DNA from: Bacillota bacterium
GTDB taxonomy: Bacteria > Bacillota > Clostridia > Christensenellales > Aristaeellaceae
Assembly (NCBI GenBank): GCA_023458835.1
Contig: JAEWWY010000451.1
Location: 1-9,620, forward strand
Reading direction: 5' to 3'
DNA length: 9,620 bases
A program made the translations under genes and the position numbers. Positions 1 to 5,333 of the stretch are shown here, one piece after another; position 1 is the first letter of the stretch; every line of letters begins with the position of its first letter. Below the pieces are notes generated by a model. It saw nothing but the letters and a program-made list of their open reading frames with translations, made no database searches and had not been told where the DNA came from.

Positions 1-25
1 CCCCCCCCGCCCCCCCCCCCCCTCC
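1..25. repeat. C-rich homopolymer tract at the window edge
   Basis: The first 25 bases are eight C, one G, thirteen C, one T and two C; the other strand is a G-run. No reading frame with a start and ribosome site uses it. It could be a slippage-prone tract, a G-quadruplex-forming element on the minus strand, or an assembly or sequencing artefact at a contig end. The sequence alone cannot decide. Positions 26 to about 174 hold no supported gene; the only structure there is a short GGGGAT-GA-ATCCCC inverted repeat at 71-84. Confidence 0.6.
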
Positions 26-174
26 ATGCGTCTAAATAATTTTCCTGTGCGCCTTCAGGCTCGGAGGCTTGGGGATGAATCCCCCGCCCCGGGATCTGCG
101 GGCGGCGAAAAGTGTACGGAATGTCCGCTCCGCTGCGGCCCGCATTGTTTATTTCGCCAACCGGGACGATTATA

Positions 175-200
175 AGCGAGGGGGCCGTGGCCCCCTCGCT
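175..200. terminator. GC-rich 26-bp perfect inverted repeat, possible terminator of the Myb-like gene unit
   Basis: AGCGAGGGGGCC (175-186) and its exact complement GGCCCCCTCGCT (189-200) flank GT, making a very stable hairpin on either strand. It lies about 70 bp past the stop of the minus-strand Myb-like gene. Read on the minus strand the hairpin is followed by TTATAATCG, so the U-tract is poor and a classical intrinsic terminator is only weakly supported. It may instead belong to a composite GC-rich intergenic repeat reaching to 267. Confidence 0.4.
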
Positions 201-202
201 GC

Positions 203-267
203 TTCCCTGGGGTTTGCCATATCGGGGATTCCAAAAGGATGTAAGGCCCCCGGGACAGATCCCTGGG
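203..267 (-). repeat. GC-rich intergenic repeat directly after a stop codon (divergent copy)
   Basis: Immediately after the TGA of the Myb-like gene, the minus strand reads CCCAGGGATCTGTCCCGGGG and continues to CCTTTTGGAATCCCC. It contains a hairpin with arms CCC-A-GGGA and TCCC-G-GGG around a TCTG loop (plus coordinates 248-267). The layout resembles the element at 9244-9298 (CAGGG..TCTG..CCC, then CCTTTGGAAACCCC), also placed directly after a stop. I infer both belong to one family of intergenic repeats; its function is unknown. Confidence 0.4.
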
Positions 268-1101
268 TCAGGTAGTCTTGGTCAGCAGGTTTTCCAGGTT
301 GGAGATTTTCACCGCCAGCAGCCCGGAGAAATCATCCAGGCCTTCCTGACGGCGGTCCATGGTCAGGCCCAGAAACTCCCGGCATACATGAAGCATGTCA
401 TTGACGGACTCGTGAAGGCGGTTCTGCTCATCCTCCCAGCGCATACGGGCCAGGTCATAGGTGATTTGAAGCCGGTCAAGCTCCACAGTTTTATCCCGGC
501 CTCTGAAGGCCAGCGCACGCTGGAGCAGCGTGTTGAGCCCCTCCAGCATCTGCTGCACGGCAGGATCGCCAAGTGCCTGGGCCAGTTGGTGGGCCCGGTT
601 AAGCTGGGAAGCGGTGCGCAGGGGCATATCCTGCTGCCGGGATAAATCAGGATTTTCCGGAACGGCCACTCCCTCCCGGCGCAGCTCTTCCGCCACTTCG
701 GCAAGAAGGTGGGGGCGGTTTTTCAGGATGGAGCGGTACTTGTTCTGGTAGCGCAGCATCAGGCCTCTGTCGCCGCCGGCCATGCGCATGACGCAGGCCC
801 GTACAGAAATGCCCTGGCCCCGGGCCATGAGCACCGTACGCAGAAGCTCCCGCACCTCCTCCTCGGTGAAGGTCTGAAAGGGGGCGGCCCGGTTGAGCCC
901 GGTCTCCGGCCGTTGGCGCAACTGTGCGTAATAGTAATTGCGGATGCTGTTGGGTTTGCGGCCCAGGGAGGATGCCACCTGTTCAAATACGCTGCGCAAG
1001 GGCGTCCCCTGGCGGGACGCTTCCCGGACGGCGCTGAACAAGGTATCCGATTCCTCATCTCGCCAACCGGTGCGGGAGCTCCTATGTAAAGCCTGTTCCA
1101 T
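268..1101 (-). CDS. Myb/SANT-like DNA-binding protein, RsfA-like, with two repeats and a helical tail
   Basis: This is a predicted 277-residue DNA-binding regulator; target and ligand are unknown. Residues about 12-64 form a Myb/SANT-like helix set (W13, acidic D15-E17, then SVFEQVASSLGRKPNSIRNY), with spacing like the Myb-like domain of the sporulation regulator RsfA. Residues about 76-128 look like a second repeat (FTEEEVRELL ... MLRYQNKYRS). Residues about 160-275 are leucine- and charge-rich and probably a coiled coil for oligomerisation. I chose the ATG at 1101 because a GGAGG lies 9 nt upstream. The same frame is open back to a GTG at 1179, whose GTGA overlaps the stop of the preceding gene; that form would be 303 residues with a hydrophobic N-terminus. 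It is probably co-transcribed with the solute-binding-like gene. The Myb-like fold is fairly sure, the biological role is not. Confidence 0.7.
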   Translation of the reverse strand: MEQALHRSSRTGWRDEESDTLFSAVREASRQGTPLRSVFEQVASSLGRKPNSIRNYYYAQLRQRPETGLNRAAPFQTFTEEEVRELLRTVLMARGQGISVRACVMRMAGGDRGLMLRYQNKYRSILKNRPHLLAEVAEELRREGVAVPENPDLSRQQDMPLRTASQLNRAHQLAQALGDPAVQQMLEGLNTLLQRALAFRGRDKTVELDRLQITYDLARMRWEDEQNRLHESVNDMLHVCREFLGLTMDRRQEGLDDFSGLLAVKISNLENLLTKTT

Positions 1102-1110
1102 TCTCTCATC

Positions 1111-1115
1111 CCTCC
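1111..1115 (-). promoter_or_regulatory. Strong ribosome binding site selecting the ATG at 1101
   Basis: The minus strand reads GGAGG with a 9-nt spacer before ATG. By contrast, the bases before the overlapping GTG at 1179 contain no recognisable Shine-Dalgarno sequence, so that start could work only by coupling to the upstream gene. Confidence 0.6.
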
Positions 1116-1175
1116 ATAACGGGTTAGTCAGTACATAGTATGCACACGCTCCGGCAGCGATATACGAAAAAAGGT

Positions 1176-2327
1176 TCACCGAATAGATTCAAAAATGTTT
1201 AAAATCGCGCCGCCATTTGTAAACACGCTCAGGGAGACATTTTTCAGGCCCTGCTCATCATAGGAAAAAGCGTTGGGAAGGATCAAATCGCCCTTGAGGC
1301 TTGCTTCCACCTGGCCAAAGACCGGATCGGCAGCATAGGGCGATACGGCTTGGGAAACGGCCATCAGGCCGCTTGGGGAAAGATCCTGCTGCCCTTCATG
1401 AGAAAGAAGCATCAATAGGTATGCAAGCGCCAGGTCCCGCCCTTCCCCTTGTACAACGCCTGCAGCCAGATACATATCCGTAGCCGGCAGGGGCGGCATC
1501 AAAAGCGCAAAGGGTTTATTTTTTAAGGCAAGGCTGCGCAGATACCTGGAAGGGAGCATGCAGGCCCGGCACCGGCCGGCCAGGAATTCGGCGTACACTG
1601 TATCCCGGGATGCATTGCCGAAGCTTGATGGCAGCGCGCCGGGCGCAAGGCCGGTATCGCCGCTCCGCAGCGAGGAGAGAAGCATCAGGGGCATTCCGGC
1701 GGCGCACTGAAAATCATACGCTGTGTCTTTGCCCCGGGGGAGCTTGGCAAGGGAGGCAAGCAAATCGTCAAAGGATGTTGTCTTCTCCGGCGCGGGAGTA
1801 ACGGAAGGCACGGCGCCAATGCCCAGCAGCGGCGCAGGAGCCGGCGTCGCCGCGGCCGTCCCCGTCAGGGCCGGGTCATAGGCCAGCACGTAGCCGTCCA
1901 TGCATACCGGAACGGCATATTGCGCAGTCTGCCATCTGCCGGCCCGCAGCGCGCTATCCGAAAGAGGCAGCTCCCCTGTCAGGGGCAGAAACAGGCTTTC
2001 CGGATTTTTAACAGCGCCCGGGCTAAAAATAATCAGGTCCGGCAACACGGTATCCGGCTGCAAAAGTTCCTGGGGCCGCGCCGTGCGCAGATAAACGGAG
2101 ACGCCGCTTTGCGCGCTTTCCATCCGGGATGACTGACGCTTCAGCCAGGAGGATGCGCCAAGGGTATCCTCCATCAGCCAGACGCGTAAAAGCCGCTTCT
2201 CAGGAGCTGAAATGCCTGGCGGCAGCGCATCCTCCCGGCTCATGGCGCGCTCCCACACCTTGGGAAAAACCAAGCCCATCAGCAGCGTCAGGCATAAAAA
2301 TGCAAGGATGGCAAGCCGCCGCCCCAC
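1176..2327 (-). CDS. Solute-binding-protein-like, membrane-anchored or secreted protein
   Basis: This is a 383-residue protein resembling extracellular ABC-transporter solute-binding proteins of the type 1 sugar-binding group; no ligand can be assigned. Residues about 5-22 form a hydrophobic segment after GRR, acting as signal peptide or anchor, with no convincing lipobox. Family-like segments are an initial strand (LRVWLMED, about 47-54), PDLIIFSPG (96-104), a central AVPVCMDGYVLAYDP (138-152), and YAEFLAGRCRACMLPSRYL (about 245-263), followed by a C-terminal helical region. An Ala/Pro/Thr-rich insertion at about 156-185 looks like a flexible linker. The GTG start is chosen because GGAGG lies 7 nt upstream and the hydrophobic segment then falls at the N-terminus; an in-frame TTG at 2402 has no such site. 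No permease or ATPase gene is adjacent, which is odd for a transporter component, so it may be a sensor or an orphan binding protein. Its stop overlaps a GTG of the Myb-like frame. Confidence 0.65.
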   Translation of the reverse strand: MGRRLAILAFLCLTLLMGLVFPKVWERAMSREDALPPGISAPEKRLLRVWLMEDTLGASSWLKRQSSRMESAQSGVSVYLRTARPQELLQPDTVLPDLIIFSPGAVKNPESLFLPLTGELPLSDSALRAGRWQTAQYAVPVCMDGYVLAYDPALTGTAAATPAPAPLLGIGAVPSVTPAPEKTTSFDDLLASLAKLPRGKDTAYDFQCAAGMPLMLLSSLRSGDTGLAPGALPSSFGNASRDTVYAEFLAGRCRACMLPSRYLRSLALKNKPFALLMPPLPATDMYLAAGVVQGEGRDLALAYLLMLLSHEGQQDLSPSGLMAVSQAVSPYAADPVFGQVEASLKGDLILPNAFSYDEQGLKNVSLSVFTNGGAILNIFESIR

Positions 2328-2334
2328 TTCATTC

Positions 2335-2339
2335 CCTCC
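2335..2339 (-). promoter_or_regulatory. Ribosome binding site selecting the GTG at 2327
   Basis: The minus strand carries GGAGG with a 7-nt spacer (GAATGAA) before GTG. This supports the 383-residue product over a longer form from TTG at 2402, which would also overlap the -35 box of the divergent pgcA promoter. Confidence 0.65.
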
Positions 2340-2342
2340 CCA

Positions 2343-2359
2343 TGCCAGTGATCCTGGCA
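2343..2359. other. Inverted repeat TGCCAG-N5-CTGGCA in the leader of the solute-binding-like gene
   Basis: TGCCAG (2343-2348) and CTGGCA (2354-2359) flank TGATC, just upstream of the ribosome site for the GTG at 2327. It could be an operator half-site pair or a small leader hairpin. No clear -35/-10 pair was found for the minus-strand unit, so its position relative to the promoter is unknown. Confidence 0.35.
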
Positions 2360-2395
2360 ATAGCCTATGCAAGGACGGTGAAAAAAAGATTCTGT

Positions 2396-2424
2396 TTGCC
2401 AAATCTGCGGGAATTTCCTATAAT
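2396..2424 (+). promoter_or_regulatory. Sigma-A type promoter of pgcA
   Basis: TTGCCA (2396-2401) and TATAAT (2419-2424) are separated by exactly 17 bp, close to the bacterial housekeeping consensus. Transcription would start near 2431, giving a leader of about 30 nt before the ATG at 2463. Confidence 0.8.
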
Positions 2425-2431
2425 AAAAAGA

Positions 2432-2443
2432 CAGTACGTACTG
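2432..2443. promoter_or_regulatory. 12-bp perfect palindrome CAGTACGTACTG at the pgcA start site
   Basis: This palindrome begins 7 bp after the -10 box, where a bound repressor would block initiation or clearance. I do not recognise the cognate regulator. It could also arise by chance. Confidence 0.4.
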
Positions 2444-2462
2444 CGGAATGGAGGCTTGCGTG

Positions 2463-4184
2463 ATGGGCTATCGCGAATCCTACGCATCCTGGCGCAGAGA
2501 TTTTGCATCGGATACACAGCTTTCAGCGGAACTCGATGGGATTGCCGGGGATGAAAAAGAAATCGAGGACCGCTTTTTCAAGGAGCTTTCCTTCGGCACC
2601 GCCGGCATGCGCGGTGTTTTGGGCGCAGGCCTGAACCGGATGAACGTGTACAACGTGCACCGGGCCACCCGGGGCCTGGCCAAATATTTGCTGACGGACC
2701 CGGAAAACGCCGCCCGGGGCGTGGTGGTCGCCTACGACAGCCGCCGCATGAGCCCCGAGTTCGCCAGGGAAACGGCGCTTGTATTGTGCCAAAGCGGCAT
2801 TCCCGCTTATCTGTTCGACGCGCTCCGCCCGGTGCCCATCCTTTCCTTCGGGGTACGGCACCTGCACTGCATCGCGGGGGTGGCCATCACGGCCAGCCAC
2901 AACCCGCCCCAGTACAACGGCTACAAGGTATACGGGGAGGATGGGGCGCAATTGGGCCCCGAGGCCGCCCAGGCCGTTACCGATTTTATCCGGGAAACGG
3001 ACTATTTTGACGCGGTGCCCATGGATGAGGGCGAAGCGCTTGATAAGGGGCTTTTGCACATCATCGGCAACCGGGAAGTGGATGACGCGTACATCCAAAG
3101 GGTACGCACTCTTTGCGTGCAGCCGGAGCTGATGAAAGAGGAGGGCGGCAAGCTGTCCATTGTGTATACGCCGCTGCACGGCTCGGGCAACGTGCCGGTT
3201 CGCCGTATTTTAAAGGAAGTGGGCATCACCAATGTGGCGGTGGTCAAGGAGCAGGAGCAGCCCGACCCCAACTTCTCCACCATTGCCGTGCCCAATCCGG
3301 AGGATCCCAACGCCTTCAAGCTGGCTATGGATCTGGCCAACCAGGTGGGGGCCGACGTGATTTTCGGCACCGACCCGGACTGTGACCGGCTGGGCGTAGC
3401 GGTCCGGGATAAAAAAGGACAGTTTCAGCTTTTGACGGGGAACCAAATCGGCTGCGTGCTGCTGCACTACATCCTCTCCACCCGCAAAAGGCTGGGCACG
3501 CTGCCGGAGAATGGGGCCGCCGCCAAGTCCATCGTCACTACGGAGCTGGCCAGGGCCATCTGCCTTGATTATGGCGTGGAAATGTTTGATACGCTGACAG
3601 GCTTCAAGTTCATCGGGGAACTCATCCAGCAGTTTGAGGATACGGGGAGCCACACCTTCCTGTTCGGCTTTGAAGAAAGCTACGGATACCTGTCCAGCAC
3701 CTTCGTACGGGATAAGGATGGCGTGAACGCCTCCCTCCTGCTGGCGGAGGTGGCAGCCGCCTGCAAGGCGGAAGGGATCACCCTGTACGACCGGGTGCAG
3801 GCCATTTTCAGGCAGTACGGATACTATGTGGAAAAGGTGGTATCCAAGACGCTGCCGGGGAAAGACGGCCTTGCCAGGATGCAGGAAATGATGGCTGGGC
3901 TTAGGACCAATCCGCCCAGGGATTTGGCGGGCATCCCCATCCTGGCCCAGCGGGATTATCTGACCGGCATCAGGACGGATGCGGCAGGGAGCAAGACGAA
4001 AATGGGCCTGCCGGAATCGGATGTGCTGTATTACGAGCTGTCAGGCGGCCACTGGGTATGCATCCGCCCCAGCGGCACGGAGCCCAAGATCAAGCTGTAT
4101 GTGAACACCTGCGCCGGGGAAGAAAGCACCTCCCAAGCGCTGAACGATACGCTTATCCGTTCTTCGGAGGCGTTGCTTTCCTGA
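2463..4184 (+). CDS. pgcA: Alpha-phosphoglucomutase / phospho-sugar mutase
   Basis: This cytosolic enzyme interconverts glucose-1-phosphate and glucose-6-phosphate through a phosphoserine, linking glycolysis to UDP-glucose, polysaccharide and lipid-anchor synthesis. All four hallmarks of the alpha-D-phosphohexomutase family are present: the TASHNP catalytic loop with Ser145, the Mg-binding GTDPDCDR with D304, D306 and D308, the sugar-recognition FGFEESYGY around E404-S406, and the phosphate-binding RPSGTEPK around R535-T539. The length of 573 residues matches PgcA-type enzymes of Bacillota. The ATG at 2463 is preferred because GGAGG (2450-2454) sits 8 nt upstream; an in-frame ATG at 2448 overlaps that site and would add only five residues. 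It is monocistronic, with a consensus promoter upstream and a strong terminator 18 bp after the stop. Phosphomannomutase side activity is possible, but the long single-domain set and E-E-S motif fit glucose phosphates best. Confidence 0.93.
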   Translation: MGYRESYASWRRDFASDTQLSAELDGIAGDEKEIEDRFFKELSFGTAGMRGVLGAGLNRMNVYNVHRATRGLAKYLLTDPENAARGVVVAYDSRRMSPEFARETALVLCQSGIPAYLFDALRPVPILSFGVRHLHCIAGVAITASHNPPQYNGYKVYGEDGAQLGPEAAQAVTDFIRETDYFDAVPMDEGEALDKGLLHIIGNREVDDAYIQRVRTLCVQPELMKEEGGKLSIVYTPLHGSGNVPVRRILKEVGITNVAVVKEQEQPDPNFSTIAVPNPEDPNAFKLAMDLANQVGADVIFGTDPDCDRLGVAVRDKKGQFQLLTGNQIGCVLLHYILSTRKRLGTLPENGAAAKSIVTTELARAICLDYGVEMFDTLTGFKFIGELIQQFEDTGSHTFLFGFEESYGYLSSTFVRDKDGVNASLLLAEVAAACKAEGITLYDRVQAIFRQYGYYVEKVVSKTLPGKDGLARMQEMMAGLRTNPPRDLAGIPILAQRDYLTGIRTDAAGSKTKMGLPESDVLYYELSGGHWVCIRPSGTEPKIKLYVNTCAGEESTSQALNDTLIRSSEALLS

Positions 4185-4201
4185 CGCGGTGGTACAAAAG
4201 A

Positions 4202-4235
4202 AACCGCCCTGTCCATGAATGCGGACAGGGCGGTT
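4202..4235. terminator. Bidirectional intrinsic terminator between pgcA and the ohrR-like gene
   Basis: AACCGCCCTGTCC (4202-4214) pairs perfectly with GGACAGGGCGGTT (4223-4235) around an 8-nt loop. On the plus strand it is followed by GGTGTTTT; on the minus strand the tail is TCTTTTGT. Both flanking genes point toward it, so it plausibly ends both transcripts. Confidence 0.85.
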
Positions 4236-4275
4236 GGTGTTTTGGCAAAAGCCGGAATGCACACAGTCCCTTAGT

Positions 4276-4292
4276 TGGGTTTAGAAAACCCA
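4276..4292. other. Small hairpin in the convergent intergenic region
   Basis: TGGGTTT and AAACCCA form a 7-bp stem around AGA, lying between the ohrR-like stop and the bidirectional terminator. There is no U-tract, and no coding potential was seen in 4236-4337. It may be an incidental 3'-UTR stem. Confidence 0.25.
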
Positions 4293-4337
4293 CATCCACA
4301 GCGGATGCAGGAAGATGCAATGCGGCATATGAACCCC

Positions 4338-4769
4338 TTACCTTTCTTCTAGGCCGTGCAGGAAGGTCTTCAGGGAATCCCGCAGGGAAACGGCTTCTGC
4401 GGCGGAAAGACCCGCTAAGCAAAGCATTTTTTCCGGGATAGGGAGGGCCTCCCTTTGCAGCGCCCGGCCCTTTGGCGTAAGGAATACCTCCACGCTGCGC
4501 TCATCCGCCTGGCTGCGCTGCTTTTTGACGAAGCCTTTTGACTCCATCCGCCTGATCAGCGGCGTCAGGGTGCCGGAATCAAGATAAAGGGATTCCCCCA
4601 GAGACTTGACGGTCTGCCCGTCCTTTTCCCAGAGGGACAAAAGTAGTATATACTGGGTGTATGTCAGCCCCAGGGGAGCCAATACCGGCTCATACCTGCG
4701 CAAGAGCTCCTTGGAGCAGGCATACAGCGCAAAGCAAAGCTGCCGGTCCAGCCGCAGGGAATCCTCCAT
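4338..4769 (-). CDS. ohrR: OhrR-type MarR-family peroxide-sensing repressor
   Basis: This 143-residue winged-helix protein should repress genes of organic hydroperoxide defence and release DNA when its reactive cysteine is oxidised. It carries the OhrR signature: QLCFALY with Cys12 matching the sensing cysteine (Cys15 in Bacillus subtilis OhrR), and Tyr26 and Tyr37 (RRYEPVL, LGLTYTQY) matching the tyrosines that contact it. The winged helix follows, with LYLDSGTLTPLIRRMESKGF as recognition region and DERSVEVFLTPKG as wing. Cys18 is an extra nearby cysteine. The ATG at 4769 is chosen because AAAGGAG lies 8 nt upstream; an in-frame TTG at 4775 is too close to that site. The gene follows the peroxidase gene by 14 bp, and the Shine-Dalgarno sits at the peroxidase stop, so the two are co-transcribed and probably autoregulated through the box at 5272-5286. 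The OhrR subfamily call is strong; the exact inducer is inferred. Confidence 0.85.
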   Translation of the reverse strand: MEDSLRLDRQLCFALYACSKELLRRYEPVLAPLGLTYTQYILLLSLWEKDGQTVKSLGESLYLDSGTLTPLIRRMESKGFVKKQRSQADERSVEVFLTPKGRALQREALPIPEKMLCLAGLSAAEAVSLRDSLKTFLHGLEER

Positions 4770-4783
4770 AGGCAAAACTCCTT

Positions 4784-5248
4784 TTACAGCAGCGCCTCAA
4801 TATGCTCCGCCAGATCCTCCGGCTTTGTCTTTGGGGAAAAGCGCCGCACTACCCGGCCGCCCCGGTCTATCAGGAATTTGGTGAAATTCCAGGGGATGAT
4901 CTTGCGGCCGGCTTCCCGTTTCAAAAAGGCATACAGCGGATGGTTCCTGCGGCCGTTTACCAATACCTTGGAAAAGGTTTTGAACGTTACGTTATATTTG
5001 AGCTGGCAGAAGGACAAAATCTCCGCATCCGTGCCCGGCGCCTGGTTCATGAACTGGTTGCAGGGAAAGTCCAGGATTTCCAGCCCCTGACCCTGATAGG
5101 CATCATACAGCGCCTGCAGGCCTTTGTACTGGGGCGTGAAGCCGCAGCCTGTTGCGGTATTCACCACCAGCAGCACCTTGCCTTTATAGTCGGACAGAGG
5201 CACATCCTGCCCCTTTGCGTCTTTTACAGTGAAATCATACAGTGTCAT
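4784..5248 (-). CDS. Glutathione peroxidase family (Cys-type, probably thioredoxin-dependent peroxidase)
   Basis: This 154-residue thioredoxin-fold peroxidase reduces hydrogen peroxide and organic hydroperoxides in the cytosol. The catalytic tetrad is visible: Cys35 in NTATGCGFTPQY, Gln69 in FPCNQFMNQAPG, and Trp120-Asn121 in IPWNFTKFL. Catalysis uses cysteine, not selenocysteine. Cys81 (ILSFCQLKYNVTF) sits where the resolving cysteine lies in plant and insect Cys-GPx enzymes, which are recycled by thioredoxin; Cys63 is also conserved. A thioredoxin donor is therefore more likely than glutathione, although this is inference from the family. The ATG at 5248 follows a GGAGG by 9 nt; an upstream in-frame extension to 5281 lacks support and would run into the promoter region. 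The length is normal for bacterial members such as BsaA. It is first in an operon with the OhrR-type repressor. Confidence 0.92.
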   Translation of the reverse strand: MTLYDFTVKDAKGQDVPLSDYKGKVLLVVNTATGCGFTPQYKGLQALYDAYQGQGLEILDFPCNQFMNQAPGTDAEILSFCQLKYNVTFKTFSKVLVNGRRNHPLYAFLKREAGRKIIPWNFTKFLIDRGGRVVRRFSPKTKPEDLAEHIEALL

Positions 5249-5271
5249 GAGCAGACACCTCCCGTGTTTTT

Positions 5272-5286
5272 TACAATTCAATTTTA
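5272..5286. promoter_or_regulatory. OhrR-box-like operator over the gpx promoter
   Basis: The sequence TACAATT-C-AATTTTA is a 15-bp inverted repeat with one mismatch, nearly identical to the TACAATT/AATTGTA repeats bound by B. subtilis OhrR. It covers the -10 box and the expected start point of the minus-strand promoter, the expected position for a repressor. Only one box is visible, whereas the B. subtilis ohrA operator has two adjoining copies. Confidence 0.7.
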
Positions 5287-5309
5287 CACAATCTATCCTG
5301 GCGCGTCAA
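5281..5309 (-). promoter_or_regulatory. Sigma-A type promoter of the gpx-ohrR operon
   Basis: On the minus strand TTGACG (5309-5304) and TAAAAT (5286-5281) are spaced by 17 bp. The start point would be near 5274, about 26 nt before the ATG at 5248. The upstream phosphatase gene ends only 24 bp before the -35 and no terminator is seen between, so some readthrough into gpx is possible. Confidence 0.8.
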
Positions 5310-5333
5310 GCCCAACTTCCAAACCATGATATT

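Noticed and set aside
112..645. Plus-strand open frame (177 codons) across the left intergenic region
   Set aside because: It runs through the GC-rich hairpins and then antisense to the Myb-like gene, with no ribosome site or family resemblance.
2328..2402. N-terminal extension of the solute-binding-like gene from TTG at 2402
   Set aside because: It lacks a ribosome site, would bury the signal segment behind 25 residues, and overlaps the pgcA promoter. GTG at 2327 has GGAGG at ideal spacing.
2523..3179. Minus-strand open frame (218 codons) inside pgcA
   Set aside because: It is antisense to conserved PgcA motifs, with no start signal or domain.
4784..5248. Selenocysteine in the glutathione peroxidase
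   Set aside because: The catalytic codon is TGC (Cys35), and no in-frame TGA occurs in the gene.
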